DNA of 64,000 bases, taken from positions 53,210 to 117,209 of the forward strand of contig DASSYQ010000057.1 in assembly GCA_035703205.1 (NCBI GenBank). The letters are read 5' to 3'. The position numbers and the translations under genes were made by a program. The notes below the pieces were generated by a model. That model did not search any database, was not told the DNA's origin, and saw nothing but the letters and a program-made list of their open reading frames with translations. Shown piece by piece: positions 34,346 through 42,707 of this stretch. Source of the DNA: Nitrosarchaeum sp035703205. Lineage in GTDB: Archaea > Thermoproteota > Nitrososphaeria > Nitrososphaerales > Nitrosopumilaceae. Numbering within the stretch: position 1 is the first letter of the stretch; the number at the start of each line of letters is the position of its first letter.

Positions 34346-34822
<477 letters not shown>

Positions 34823-35036
34823 CAGGTGTCATTTACAGTCTTATCATAAGAGTCTTTTTGTAATAAATAATTTAAAATTCTTATAGACAGTTATTATAAT
34901 TTGAAAAATTCGTAATAATCAGTACGTTTTTCGTTAATAAAATAATTATTTAATTATTGAATAATTTTTGTTCTAAAATATTTTCTAAATATTAATACTT
35001 GAACTAAAAATTAAACAATTTCAAAAAGTAATAGTC

Positions 35037-35043
35037 TTATATA
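35037..35043 (+). promoter_or_regulatory. TATA box of the small helix-turn-helix gene
   Basis: TTATATA is centred 27 bp before the TTG start at 35067; the mRNA should be leaderless. The wider gap (34823-35066) shows only AT-rich repeats such as AATAATTATTTAATTATTGAATAAT. Confidence 0.5.
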
Positions 35044-35066
35044 GAACAACTAAAATTTAGAATTCG

Positions 35067-35294
35067 TTGAATCGTACAAACCAAAGCACGATCATTAAAG
35101 AAGCAATTAATTCTTATCTTGACAAAGGGGTAACTGACAAACAGGATATCTATACCAAAGTCGTAGATGAACTTGGTGTTCCAAGACCTACTGTTAGAAG
35201 GGTCGCAAGAGATTTGAGAAATGAATTACTACAAAAAATCCAGATCTTACAATCAGATATGCCTAAAACATCTACTTCTGAAGAAGACGAATAA
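35067..35294 (+). CDS. Small helix-turn-helix protein (75 aa)
   Basis: TTG start directly at the predicted transcription start. NRTNQSTIIKEAINSYLDKG then KQDIYTKVVDELGVPRPTVRRVARDLRNELLQKI (read in two parts) form a DNA-binding helix-turn-helix with GVPRPTVRR as recognition helix. The acidic tail TSTSEEDE is disordered. It is probably a chromatin or gene-specific regulator common to marine thaumarchaea. Ends in CTCTTTTTTTCTTTTT (35301-35320), a likely terminator. Confidence 0.72.
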   Translation: MNRTNQSTIIKEAINSYLDKGVTDKQDIYTKVVDELGVPRPTVRRVARDLRNELLQKIQILQSDMPKTSTSEEDE

Positions 35295-35299
35295 ACTAG

Positions 35300-35315
35300 G
35301 CTCTTTTTTTCTTTT
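35300..35315 (+). terminator. T-tract terminator
   Basis: A pyrimidine run CTCTTTTTTTCTTTTT follows the small helix-turn-helix gene within about 8 bases of its stop. Archaeal RNA polymerase terminates at such U-tracts without hairpin. Confidence 0.45.
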
Positions 35316-35378
35316 TACTTAATATCGATTTTTAATATCAGCATTACTGTTATAAACAATGAATTTTTCAAATAATTT

Positions 35379-35861
35379 ATGGGATATCTTGGAAACCATT
35401 TAGCAACTGTGGTTACTGGAGTCTTTGCGGCTATACTTACAGGACTATGGCCTTATTTTGTGGATTTTGCACCCATACTAAATTTTGTATTTATTATGGC
35501 TGTACCAATAACTTGGTTCCTTACTTTTACCTGTTGGATTTCTCAAAAGAGTACTGATTACATGCATAAATCTACAACCCATGTTAGTCACAGTGAAAAA
35601 AAAAGCTTGAGTAATTCACAAACAACCCAAATTTACACCTCAGACGGAAAACAAGTTAGCCCTACCGAAATCAAAATAGCACAAAATGAATTATCTGGAG
35701 AACTAAAAAACCTCAAAGAAACTGTAAAACTAAAGGACAGTGAAATTGAAAGATTAAATCAAGAAATTTCAAACTTACACACTCTGGTTCAGATTGAATC
35801 ATTAAAAACAGAACTTGCTAATCTTAAGATGTTGGCATCTAGAAATAAGAAAGACAAATAG
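35379..35861 (+). CDS. Membrane-anchored coiled-coil protein
   Basis: 160 aa from ATG. Two N-terminal hydrophobic helices (about 7-28, VVTGVFAAILTGLWPYFV, and 31-53, FIMAVPITWFLTFTCWI) with a short loop, then a linker rich in Ser/Thr/His (TTHVSHSEKKS), and a C-terminal coiled coil (about 112-155, IERLNQEISNLHTLVQIESL and following) with Leu heptads. Topology puts the coil in the cytoplasm or outside; positive-inside rule favours cytoplasm for the Lys-rich tail. Function unknown; perhaps a membrane organiser. Confidence 0.65.
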   Translation: MGYLGNHLATVVTGVFAAILTGLWPYFVDFAPILNFVFIMAVPITWFLTFTCWISQKSTDYMHKSTTHVSHSEKKSLSNSQTTQIYTSDGKQVSPTEIKIAQNELSGELKNLKETVKLKDSEIERLNQEISNLHTLVQIESLKTELANLKMLASRNKKDK

Positions 35862-35863
35862 GG

Positions 35864-35977
35864 CTAATCATTACAGTGACAACATACTATACCATGATTA
35901 TTTTTACAACTTGGGCAGCTTACCGCACCACCATAATGACATTTACATGAACATAATTCCGTTGGATCTTTTTTCAT
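35864..35977 (-). CDS. Cysteine-rich microprotein (37 aa)
   Basis: Read from the minus strand: ATG at 35975-35977, TAG at 35864-35866. The 37 residues include eight Cys and two His (CSCKCHYGG, CPSCKNNHG, VCCHCND), enough for two or more zinc sites. The density and spacing of Cys is far from what AT-rich random sequence gives, which supports coding. Converges with the coiled-coil membrane gene. Function unknown; a metal carrier or RNA-binding knuckle is conceivable. Confidence 0.6.
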   Translation of the reverse strand: MKKDPTELCSCKCHYGGAVSCPSCKNNHGIVCCHCND

Positions 35978-36076
35978 ACTAGTATAACTTCTTAGTCATG
36001 TTAATATTTGACTTTTACAGTTATAATCTACATGAATTGGAACAAATCTTTTAAACTAAATAAGCAAATTACTATT

Positions 36077-36526
36077 ATGTCTAAAAATATTCTATTTGCA
36101 AGTATTATCGCATCAATATTATTTACTGGTGTTATATCTAACACAAATTCTTTTGCTGAACAAATTGAATCAAATACAGAAATTACTCCAATTAACAATT
36201 CTATTGGAATTGAAAAAACAACTCTTCAAATGTATATTTCTAAGGATAACAAACTACCATGGGGATTTGTTGAAGGAAAGATCTCAAATCCTGCAATTGA
36301 TTATCCTGTAATCATTCAGATTTTTGATAATGATGAAATCATTAAAGGAAACAGTGTTGGTGCTGTACATTTTGCACAAACTTTAGTAAATGAAGATGGT
36401 TCATATGAATATAGATTTAGAGTACTCGATTCAGATCAAGGACAAATAACTAGAATTTTTGATGGCAGTTATACTGTTAAAATCTTCAAGGTAGTATATC
36501 TATATCCTAATCTTGATGTAATTTAG
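36077..36526 (+). CDS. Secreted beta-rich protein, unknown
   Basis: 149 aa if started at ATG 36077, which gives a normal signal peptide (MSKNILFASIIASILFTGV, cleavage after SFA near 28). Longer starts at 36008 (TTG) and 36032 (ATG) add a non-signal-like stretch. The mature domain is a single beta sandwich (TLQMYISKDNKLPWGFVEG, then YPVIIQIFDNDEII, YEYRFRVLDSDQG, GSYTVKIFKVVY), like the small Ig-type domains seen repeated in thaumarchaeal surface proteins. Converges with and overlaps the flavoreductase gene by 20 bp. Confidence 0.7.
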   Translation: MSKNILFASIIASILFTGVISNTNSFAEQIESNTEITPINNSIGIEKTTLQMYISKDNKLPWGFVEGKISNPAIDYPVIIQIFDNDEIIKGNSVGAVHFAQTLVNEDGSYEYRFRVLDSDQGQITRIFDGSYTVKIFKVVYLYPNLDVI

Positions 36527-37037
36527 AAGCCATTTTCAAAGTTTCATCTACTAATTCTCTTAATCTTTTTTTATCATCATCATTTGAAATAGTATTTTCT
36601 GAGATTGATTCTGTAGTAAGAAACACTGCTTTAGGATTAGTAATTACTCTAAAGTATGATAATAATTGAGTGATTAATGTTTGAACATCAATAAATCCAA
36701 TATTACCTGCGGCTAAAATTGCTATCCCTGCTACTTTACCCTCAGTTTTTTTATAATTAATATATTCAAACAGATTTTTTAATGCTGAGCTAAAAAATGA
36801 ATTGTAAATTGGAGTTCCAATTAACCAAACATCTGCATCCATAATATTGTTAGCTGCACTTTTTGTATGTTCATTGTATTCTTCTTCAGGTCCTCTATAA
36901 CATTCAACTTGCCCATCTGCAAGATTGATTAATTTAGTATCTGCATTTTTTGATTTTGTATATTCAAAAACATATTTCATTATTATTTGGGTATTTCCGT
37001 TTTTTCTAGGACTACCTGAAATTATAACAACTTTCAT
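36507..37037 (-). CDS. NADPH-dependent FMN reductase, flavodoxin-like fold
   Basis: 176 aa counted from ATG 37037; a TATA-like TTAAATA (plus 37059-37065) is 25 bp away, favouring it over an ATG four codons upstream. MKVVIISGSPRKNGNTQIIM is the classic flavin-binding opening (GSPRKNGNT); LIGTPIYNSFFSSALKNL contains the second flavin loop (TPIYNSFFS). It reduces FMN or quinone-like acceptors using NAD(P)H. Cysteine C53 in ECYRG... is not typical. Overlaps the secreted-protein gene by 20 bp at the 3' ends. Confidence 0.85.
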   Translation of the reverse strand: MKVVIISGSPRKNGNTQIIMKYVFEYTKSKNADTKLINLADGQVECYRGPEEEYNEHTKSAANNIMDADVWLIGTPIYNSFFSSALKNLFEYINYKKTEGKVAGIAILAAGNIGFIDVQTLITQLLSYFRVITNPKAVFLTTESISENTISNDDDKKRLRELVDETLKMASKLHQD

Positions 37038-37058
37038 AATTCTGACCATTCATCTTTG

Positions 37059-37065
37059 TATTTAA
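37059..37065 (-). promoter_or_regulatory. TATA box of the flavoreductase gene
   Basis: TTAAATA on the minus strand, centre 25 bp before ATG 37037. Supports the downstream of two possible starts. Confidence 0.4.
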
Positions 37066-37094
37066 GTTGCAACAATATTTTTTCAAAAAGAAAA

Positions 37095-37188
37095 CGGGCT
37101 TGGAGGGCTTCGATCCCTCGACCTGTAACTTAGGAGGCTACTGCGCTATCCAAGTTTCGCGTCTAAAATGACTCTGCGCCACAAGCCC
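37095..37188 (-). tRNA. tRNA-Arg (CCT) with an intron in the D-loop
   Basis: Acceptor stem GGGCTTG (37182-37188) pairs with CAAGCCC (37096-37102), discriminator G at 37095, no encoded CCA. D-stem GCGC/GCGC, anticodon stem GTAGC/GTTAC with loop CTCCTAA, so the anticodon is CCT (37132-37134), reading AGG. T-stem GAGGG/CCCTC. The D-loop is 28 nt instead of about 10: between AG and the TTGGATA end lies extra sequence with a GTC-ATTTTA-GAC hairpin over CGC/GCG, two 3-nt bulges (AGA and AAA), the bulge-helix-bulge form cut by the archaeal splicing endonuclease. The intron is about 18 nt; exact ends need data. Loop of T-arm is ATCGAAG (A54, G60). Confidence 0.88.
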
Positions 37189-37208
37189 AGCAAAAAAAAT
37201 ACTTGTAA

Positions 37209-37216
37209 TTATTTAA
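37209..37216 (-). promoter_or_regulatory. TATA-like element before tRNA-Arg
   Basis: TTAAATAA (minus strand) is 21-28 bp before the tRNA 5' end and overlaps the bluB stop codon. Confidence 0.4.
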
Positions 37217-37923
37217 GCGTAATCAAGATTAGTTTTGATCATTTCTTGTATTTGATTCCATTCTGTATTCTTTGTATCTTGCCATTTCTCAAAATATACT
37301 ACATCTTTAAGATCCAGTCTTGGAAGCCATCCTGCTGTCTCAAGATCTGGTTTTAGCGCAAATTCATCTACATATCCTAAACAAAGATATGCTATTGGAA
37401 CAACATGTTCTGGTAATTCTAGAACTTCTTTTAGAGTTTCATTTGAAAGAATACTCACCCAACCTAGTCCAACTCCTTCTGCTCTTGCAGCAAGCCACAA
37501 ATTCTGAATAGCACAACATACACTGTATAACCCTGCTTCAGGAATACTTGATCTACCAATTACAAATGGACCAAACTTTGAAGGATCATATGTCACACAT
37601 AGATTGATAGGCGATTCTAAAATTCCTTCGAGTTTAAATGACAAATATTTAGATCTCTTTGGTTCTTCAACTAATTTTGATGAACGATTTTTTTCTTCTT
37701 CAAAGGAATCTTTAATCTTCCTTTTTGTTATGATGTCTTTTATTAAAATAAAATTCCATGGCTGAGAAAATCCAACAGATGGTGCATGATGAGCAGCATT
37801 TAGAATCCTAGATAAAATATCATCTTTGATAGTTCTTGATGTAAAATGAGACCTGACATCTCTCCTTGAGTAAATTGCCTTGTAAAGACCTTTTTTTTCA
37901 TCATCAGTAAATTCTTCTGCCAA
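37213..37923 (-). CDS. bluB: 5,6-dimethylbenzimidazole synthase (BluB)
   Basis: 236 aa member of the nitroreductase family that cannibalises FMNH2 to give the lower ligand of cobalamin, dimethylbenzimidazole. Signature IYSRRDVRSHFTSR (about 17-30) with AAHHAPSVGFSQPWNF (about 43-58) match BluB rather than other nitroreductases; EGVGLGWVSIL (about 153-163) is a further family block. Ammonia-oxidising archaea are known to supply cobalamin, so the gene fits, together with cobJ in this window. ATG at 37923. The tRNA-Arg downstream on the same strand has its own promoter inside the gene end. Confidence 0.88.
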   Translation of the reverse strand: MAEEFTDDEKKGLYKAIYSRRDVRSHFTSRTIKDDILSRILNAAHHAPSVGFSQPWNFILIKDIITKRKIKDSFEEEKNRSSKLVEEPKRSKYLSFKLEGILESPINLCVTYDPSKFGPFVIGRSSIPEAGLYSVCCAIQNLWLAARAEGVGLGWVSILSNETLKEVLELPEHVVPIAYLCLGYVDEFALKPDLETAGWLPRLDLKDVVYFEKWQDTKNTEWNQIQEMIKTNLDYA

Positions 37924-37972
37924 CTCTTAGACGTCTTTTTTCTTTTTATTCAATCCTTTCTTTTGTTAAACG

Positions 37973-37980
37973 TTAATAAT
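37973..37980 (+). promoter_or_regulatory. TATA-like element before tRNA-Val
   Basis: TTAATAAT lies 27-34 bp before the tRNA 5' end; a T-tract follows the tRNA (38082-38086). Confidence 0.42.
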
Positions 37981-38006
37981 GCCTGCACCTAATCTTTTAC
38001 TTCAAT

Positions 38007-38080
38007 GGGCCGGTAGTCTAGCCGGTTAGGATACTGCCCCGACATGGCAGTGATCGTGAGTTCGAATCTCACTCGGCCCA
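38007..38080 (+). tRNA. tRNA-Val (GAC), C33 in place of U33
   Basis: 74 nt, no intron, no encoded CCA. Acceptor GGGCCGG/TCGGCCC (one G-T pair), A73; D-arm GTCT-AGCCGGTTA-GGAT; anticodon stem CTGCC/GGCAG; loop CCGACAT, anticodon GAC at 38041-38043; T-arm GTGAG-TTCGAAT-CTCAC. GAC reads GUC and GUU valine codons, and GGGCC...TAGTCTAG is typical of archaeal tRNA-Val. Position 33, nearly always U, is C (38040). Directly followed by a T-tract. Confidence 0.9.
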
Positions 38081-38089
38081 CTTTTTAAC

Positions 38090-38584
38090 TTAAATTGAAC
38101 TCTTGAACTCTTTTTCAATTAAACTCCAAGAAGTTTCTGTGGTTATAACTCCCTCAGCAGTAAAACTACTGACGTTACCATTCAAAACTGCTTGATAAAT
38201 TTCAGAATTAATATCGGATTCATTTACAATAAATGTATTTTTCAATGGAATTTCTGCTCCTGAATAAAATACTGCTCTACCTGGCATTGAGATATCTTCA
38301 GTGGAATACTGACCAGAACCCAATAATTCCCCATCTGCATAAAGCTGATAACCAATGATTGGAACTGTGAAAGTCTTTTCACTTGGATTCTTTACAAGAA
38401 AAGTGACTTCTAATTTAACATAATTTTCAATTTTATTGACATCTTTAACTTCAACATTTAGCAATTCGATTTCGACTTGTTCTAATTCCGGATTATCAAG
38501 ACTGGCATACCATACAATTATTCCCATCATTCCAAATAATCCTGCAATTGCAGCATAAACTATCATTTTACTTTGTAGTCCCAA
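38090..38584 (-). CDS. Membrane-anchored LEA14-type protein
   Basis: 164 aa. One N-terminal membrane segment (about 7-26, IVYAAIAGLFGMMGIIVWYA) then a single LEA2-like beta-sandwich domain: VEIELLNVEVKDVNKIENYV then LEVTFLVKNPSEKTFTVPIIGYQLY and an ESDINSEIYQAVLNG strand. The same architecture is found at 31823. Role unknown; likely extracytoplasmic. ATG at 38584. Its end lies 10 bp from the tRNA-Val. Confidence 0.7.
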   Translation of the reverse strand: MGLQSKMIVYAAIAGLFGMMGIIVWYASLDNPELEQVEIELLNVEVKDVNKIENYVKLEVTFLVKNPSEKTFTVPIIGYQLYADGELLGSGQYSTEDISMPGRAVFYSGAEIPLKNTFIVNESDINSEIYQAVLNGNVSSFTAEGVITTETSWSLIEKEFKSSI

Positions 38585-38666
38585 TTCAATGATATCACAT
38601 CATGTACAACTAAAAAACGTTGTCAAGATCCAAATACATAATATTTGATTTGAAATATGAAACGTT

Positions 38667-39164
38667 ATGACTCCATTAGAACAAGCAATAATTTTATGGA
38701 TTCATCTTCTTTCAGCTGCTATTTGGGTTGGAGGTTCTCTTTTTATTGGAATTGTTTTTTCACCTCTTCTCAAAACAATGTTTGGTTCTGTCGAAGAAAG
38801 AATACAAATTATGATTAGAGTTGGTAAAAGATTCAACAAAATTGCTGTTCCATCATTAATAATTCTCATGGGTACTGGCCTATACAATTCACATATGCTT
38901 TTGAGTAAACCTGATTTATTAATGGCAACAAGCTACGGAAATTTTCTTATTATTAAAATAATTTTGGTAATTGCATTAATTATTACATATGTAATACATG
39001 TAAGAGTTATTCGAAAAGATGTAGAGCAGAAGATAATGTCTAACCAAATGTCATCACATCAAATTCAAAAATTAAGAAAAAAAATTATTATTCTTGGAGA
39101 AATTACAGTAATTTTATCCATAACAATCTTGTTTTTTGCATCTTTACTTGATGCCGGTGTTTGA
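38667..39164 (+). CDS. CopD-like integral membrane protein
   Basis: 165 aa, four to five helices. TPLEQAIILWIHLLSAAIWVGGSLFIGIVF is the opening of the copper-resistance D/DUF2269 family (the string split into HLLSAAIWVGGSL for the key part), with the His and Trp that recur in copper-handling proteins; ILMGTGLYN and IIKIILVIALIITYVIHV follow. It may transport copper or a related ligand, an essential metal for ammonia oxidation. The end overlaps the convergent rtcA by 21 bp. ATG at 38667. Confidence 0.75.
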   Translation: MTPLEQAIILWIHLLSAAIWVGGSLFIGIVFSPLLKTMFGSVEERIQIMIRVGKRFNKIAVPSLIILMGTGLYNSHMLLSKPDLLMATSYGNFLIIKIILVIALIITYVIHVRVIRKDVEQKIMSNQMSSHQIQKLRKKIIILGEITVILSITILFFASLLDAGV

Positions 39165-40169
39165 GACCCCTTCTATCCTTATCTCAAAACCATCACTTAA
39201 TTTGCCTATGCCATATTTACAGCCGGTAATTTTTGAAGTAACAAACAGATTTGTTTCTAAATGTTTTGAAATATTATTAATCCTAAAAATTGTCATTTCA
39301 TTAGTAAGACTTGCTGGTAAAACAAGCATATCTGCAAGGTGTTCATCAACACCAAGATTGTTTTCAGTAAAACTTTCTAGATCCAAATTAAATTTCTCAG
39401 TTTTATTATCGAAAATTGAATCAACTCCAATTATTGATTCATCGTCAATACTAAAAATCAATAAAGACGCTCCAGAATCAATTGCGTTTTCTTCATTAAT
39501 TTGTGTTTGAACAACAAATTTTTTTTCAATTAATTTTCTTTCAATGCTTTCAACATTCTTCTTTATCAATTCATTTGGTAAATTAGAAAATGAACAAAAT
39601 AATTTTACATTCTTTGTTTTTCTTTGATATAATGAAATTGATTTTACATTAGATGGAAAAACCTCTAGACTTACTTCTCCACCACCCTTAGGATAATAAC
39701 CGCGTTTGACTAATTTAATTGAAAATTTAATTCCCATTCTTGAATATGCTTCTTTTAAGACATATTGAGTATAGTCAATTGTTGGACTCCATAAAGTATC
39801 TGTGCCTCCTTTGATTGTTAAATTTAATTTTTTTTGACAAATTGCTGTTACTGGAATCAATACTTGTAAAATTAGAGATATACTTCCAGCTGTTCCAACA
39901 TCTTCTATCAAATTACAGCTTTTTACATTTCCTGGAGCAAATTTTAAACTCGTTGATCCAATTCTTGCCCCTTCTACATCCGCATCACAAATTTTTTGAA
40001 GAATTTTTATCGCTGTGAGATGCTGAGCTCTTAATCCTGGAATCTTTCTATTTTTCCTAATATTTTCTATAATTATTGGTCGTTTTGTAATACACGATAA
40101 TGTTATTGCAGTACGAATTATTTGTCCTCCACCTTCACCAAATTCACCGTTAATTTTTAGAAAATCCAT
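39144..40169 (-). CDS. rtcA: RNA 3'-terminal phosphate cyclase
   Basis: 341 aa. Converts an RNA 3'-phosphate to a 2',3'-cyclic phosphate with ATP; the covalent adenylate forms on a histidine. GEFGEGGGQIIRTAITLSCI (first 20 from residue 7) and the conserved IPGLRAQHLT near 45 are present; the catalytic His lies in LGVDEHLADML (about 276). Partners of RNA repair such as RtcB are not in the window. Minus strand, divergent from nadM by 63 bp. Confidence 0.92.
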   Translation of the reverse strand: MDFLKINGEFGEGGGQIIRTAITLSCITKRPIIIENIRKNRKIPGLRAQHLTAIKILQKICDADVEGARIGSTSLKFAPGNVKSCNLIEDVGTAGSISLILQVLIPVTAICQKKLNLTIKGGTDTLWSPTIDYTQYVLKEAYSRMGIKFSIKLVKRGYYPKGGGEVSLEVFPSNVKSISLYQRKTKNVKLFCSFSNLPNELIKKNVESIERKLIEKKFVVQTQINEENAIDSGASLLIFSIDDESIIGVDSIFDNKTEKFNLDLESFTENNLGVDEHLADMLVLPASLTNEMTIFRINNISKHLETNLFVTSKITGCKYGIGKLSDGFEIRIEGVSNTGIK

Positions 40170-40232
40170 CTGTTTCTTCTCTTATTGAATACTTTATGAT
40201 AGTTTTTTAAAAAGAAATTCTCTAATCTTTGT

Positions 40233-40727
40233 ATGAATGGACTACTGATAGGAAGATTTCAGCCATTTCATCTAGGTCATCTTGACGCTTTACGTTTTGC
40301 ATTATCCAAAGTTGATAAATTATGGATAGGATTAGGCAGTTCTAACAAACCCTTAGAAAAAAACAATCCTTTCTCAGCCGAAGAACGAAAAGAAATGATT
40401 CTATCTTCAATTGACAACTCCATGAAACAAAGAATTCAGATCTATTTTATTCCAGATTTAGAAAATCACATAAAATGGATTGAACTTATTGATACACTTG
40501 TTCCAAAATTTGATATTGTTTTCACTAATGATGAATTAACTAGACATCTTTATTCAAAACGTGACGTTGAAGTTCTATCAATACCATTTGTTAAAAGAGA
40601 TACTCTTTCAGGAACAAATATTCGAGATCTGATAATTAGCGATCAAAACTGGGAGGATCTTGTACCTGAAGGAACAAAAAATTTTTTGTACAAAACTAGT
40701 GCTAAACAACGTTTGAAAAATCTCTAA
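40233..40727 (+). CDS. nadM: Nicotinamide-nucleotide adenylyltransferase
   Basis: 164 aa. Archaeal NadM joins NMN and ATP to NAD+. IGRFQPFHLGHLDALR (about 6-21) contains the HxGH signature (HLGH), LGSSNKPLEKNNPFSAEER binds nucleotide, and SGTNIRDLI (about 131-139) is the ISTxxR-type second motif. ATG at 40233. The product feeds the NAD used by the sirtuin and dehydrogenases in the window. Confidence 0.94.
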   Translation: MNGLLIGRFQPFHLGHLDALRFALSKVDKLWIGLGSSNKPLEKNNPFSAEERKEMILSSIDNSMKQRIQIYFIPDLENHIKWIELIDTLVPKFDIVFTNDELTRHLYSKRDVEVLSIPFVKRDTLSGTNIRDLIISDQNWEDLVPEGTKNFLYKTSAKQRLKNL

Positions 40728-40769
40728 TTATAAATAAACCCAAAAGAAACTCACGTTGGCGATAAAAAA

Positions 40770-41915
40770 TTGGAATATTTATCAATGCTTCCAGGTCCTA
40801 CAAATGTACCTAATCGAGTTATGAGAGCAATGCTTGCTCCTATCATTAACCATAGAAGTGATGATTTTGTTGAATTATACACTGATGTAGTTGAAAAAAC
40901 ACAACAGGTTTTTCAAACACAAAATGACATAGTGGCATTATCTGCATCAGGAACTGGAGCAGTTGAAGCAAGTGTAGTAAATATTGTAAAAAAAGGTGAT
41001 AAAATTATAATTCCTGTTAATGGAGAATTTAGTAGCAGGTTAGCAGAATTAATTGAAGCTCAAGGAGCACATGTGGTAAAACTTCAAACTCCTCCAGGAG
41101 AAAATGCAACTTTTGATCAAGTAAAGGAAGCATTTGATAATAATAAAGATGTTAAAGCATTCTATGTAGTTCACAATGAAACCTCTACTGGAACAATGGT
41201 GAACTATCTTGATAGAATATCTGATTTAACATCACGTAATGACGCGATGTACATCGTAGATTCTGTTTCTTTACTAGGAGGTGTTCAACTTCCAGTTGAT
41301 AAATGGAAAATTGATGTATGTATGACCGGAGCACAAAAAGCAATTGCTGCACCTCCTGGAATTTCTCCAATATCTGTTAGTCCTAAAGCCAAAAAATACA
41401 TGATTGCAAATCAACCCACAACCATGTATTTCAATTTAGCAAGATATTTCAAATATTATGAAGAATCAAAACATACTCCATTCACTCCAGCTTTACCTTT
41501 ACTTTATGCATACAGAGAAGCGTTAGCCATTATGTTAGAAGAAGGACTTGAAAATGTATACAAACGTCATAAGATTTGTTCTGATGCTCTGTATTCTAGC
41601 TTGAGTGCAATAGGTCTTACACCATTTGCAAAAAAGGAAGATCGTTCAATCTCAATTATTGCATTAAACTATTTGAATGGTTTAGAAGACAAAACTTTTA
41701 GAGACACATTAGCTGAAAAATTCAAAGTATTAGTTGCAGGTGGATTTGGAAATCTTAAAGGTAAAGTCTTCAGAGTTGGATGTATGGGCGAAGTTAACAA
41801 ATACCATGTAATGAGAACAGTGTCTGCAATTTCATCAACATTAGCTATGATGGGATATGATACAGATGCCCAAGCAGGTCTCAAAACAGCAGAAGACAAA
41901 CTCAAAGCTCTTTAA
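40770..41915 (+). CDS. Class V aminotransferase, alanine-glyoxylate/serine-pyruvate type
   Basis: 381 aa from TTG. LPGPTNVPNRVMRAM and SGTGAVEASVVNI at the beginning, ETSTGTMVNYLDRISDL near 140, DSVSLLGGVQLPVDKWKID near 170 and the lysine in TGAQKAIAAPPGIS (about 190-203) identify the AGXT group. Usual role: glyoxylate detoxification or glycine/serine metabolism; in autotrophs it can feed serine synthesis. Neighbours NadM and FKBP are not linked. Length normal. Confidence 0.9.
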   Translation: MEYLSMLPGPTNVPNRVMRAMLAPIINHRSDDFVELYTDVVEKTQQVFQTQNDIVALSASGTGAVEASVVNIVKKGDKIIIPVNGEFSSRLAELIEAQGAHVVKLQTPPGENATFDQVKEAFDNNKDVKAFYVVHNETSTGTMVNYLDRISDLTSRNDAMYIVDSVSLLGGVQLPVDKWKIDVCMTGAQKAIAAPPGISPISVSPKAKKYMIANQPTTMYFNLARYFKYYEESKHTPFTPALPLLYAYREALAIMLEEGLENVYKRHKICSDALYSSLSAIGLTPFAKKEDRSISIIALNYLNGLEDKTFRDTLAEKFKVLVAGGFGNLKGKVFRVGCMGEVNKYHVMRTVSAISSTLAMMGYDTDAQAGLKTAEDKLKAL

Positions 41916-41956
41916 TCCATGTTAACTTAATATAAGGAAATTCGAGACCGATCACA

Positions 41957-42706
41957 TTGACTTTCAATAAAGGTTCATTGGTGCTAATAGATTATACTGC
42001 TAAAGTTAAAGACACTGAGGAAATTTTTGATACCACCATAGAAGAGGATGCAAAAAAACATTCTATTCATGAACCCAATATGAAATATCAACCAAAACTT
42101 GTTTCAATAGGTGAAGTATCTTATCCTGTTCTCAAAGGATTGGATGAAGCATTAGCTAAAACAAATGTTGGAGACAAACTTACTGTTGAGGTTACACCTG
42201 ACAAAGGATTTGGTGAAAGAGACTCTGGTAAAGTCAGAATGATTCCTATTAGAAAACTAGGTGAAGATGCAGAAAAAGTTTCTGTAGGTGATACAATTGA
42301 AGTTGATAATAAAAGAGGAATTATTCGATTTATTGGCTCAGGAAGAGTACAAATTGACTATAACCACAGATATGCTGGCAAAACAATTCTTTATGATGTC
42401 AATGTAGTGAAATCACTTGATTCTCCAAACGATAAGGTAGATGGAATTTTAAAAAATAGATTACCATTAGAGGATTCCAAGATTACATTTGAATTAAAGG
42501 ATAAAGAAGTAAACATTACAATTCCAGAAGAGATATTGAGAGCAGATGGACTTCAAATAATGAAACATTTCATTCAATTAGATATTTTCAAATTCGTTCC
42601 TTCTTTAGACAAAGTCAACTTTATTGAAACACATCTAAACAAACAAACTCAAACAAAGAAAACTGAAACTAAGGAAGAAAAAACACCTGAGCTAAAAACA
42701 GTCTAA
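41957..42706 (+). CDS. FKBP-type peptidyl-prolyl isomerase (SlyD-like, extended)
   Basis: 249 aa from TTG. The FKBP domain starts VLIDYTAKVKDTEEIFDTTI; the insert-in-flap is contained between PDKGFGERD and the later NHRYAGKTILYDVNV (about 126-140) that closes the fold. Archaeal long FKBPs carry a C-terminal domain of unknown function, seen here from about 160 to the end with a basic tail. Cytoplasmic folding catalyst and chaperone. Positive context: same strand as aminotransferase, opposite to egsA. Confidence 0.88.
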   Translation: MTFNKGSLVLIDYTAKVKDTEEIFDTTIEEDAKKHSIHEPNMKYQPKLVSIGEVSYPVLKGLDEALAKTNVGDKLTVEVTPDKGFGERDSGKVRMIPIRKLGEDAEKVSVGDTIEVDNKRGIIRFIGSGRVQIDYNHRYAGKTILYDVNVVKSLDSPNDKVDGILKNRLPLEDSKITFELKDKEVNITIPEEILRADGLQIMKHFIQLDIFKFVPSLDKVNFIETHLNKQTQTKKTETKEEKTPELKTV

Positions 42707-42707
42707 G

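Noticed and set aside
34823..35066. Possible replication origin in very AT-rich gap with repeats
   Set aside because: No ORB-like G-rich motif or cdc6 gene; AT repeats alone are not evidence.
39136..39510. 124-aa plus-strand ORF
   Set aside because: Antisense to rtcA including its catalytic His region; considered a shadow.
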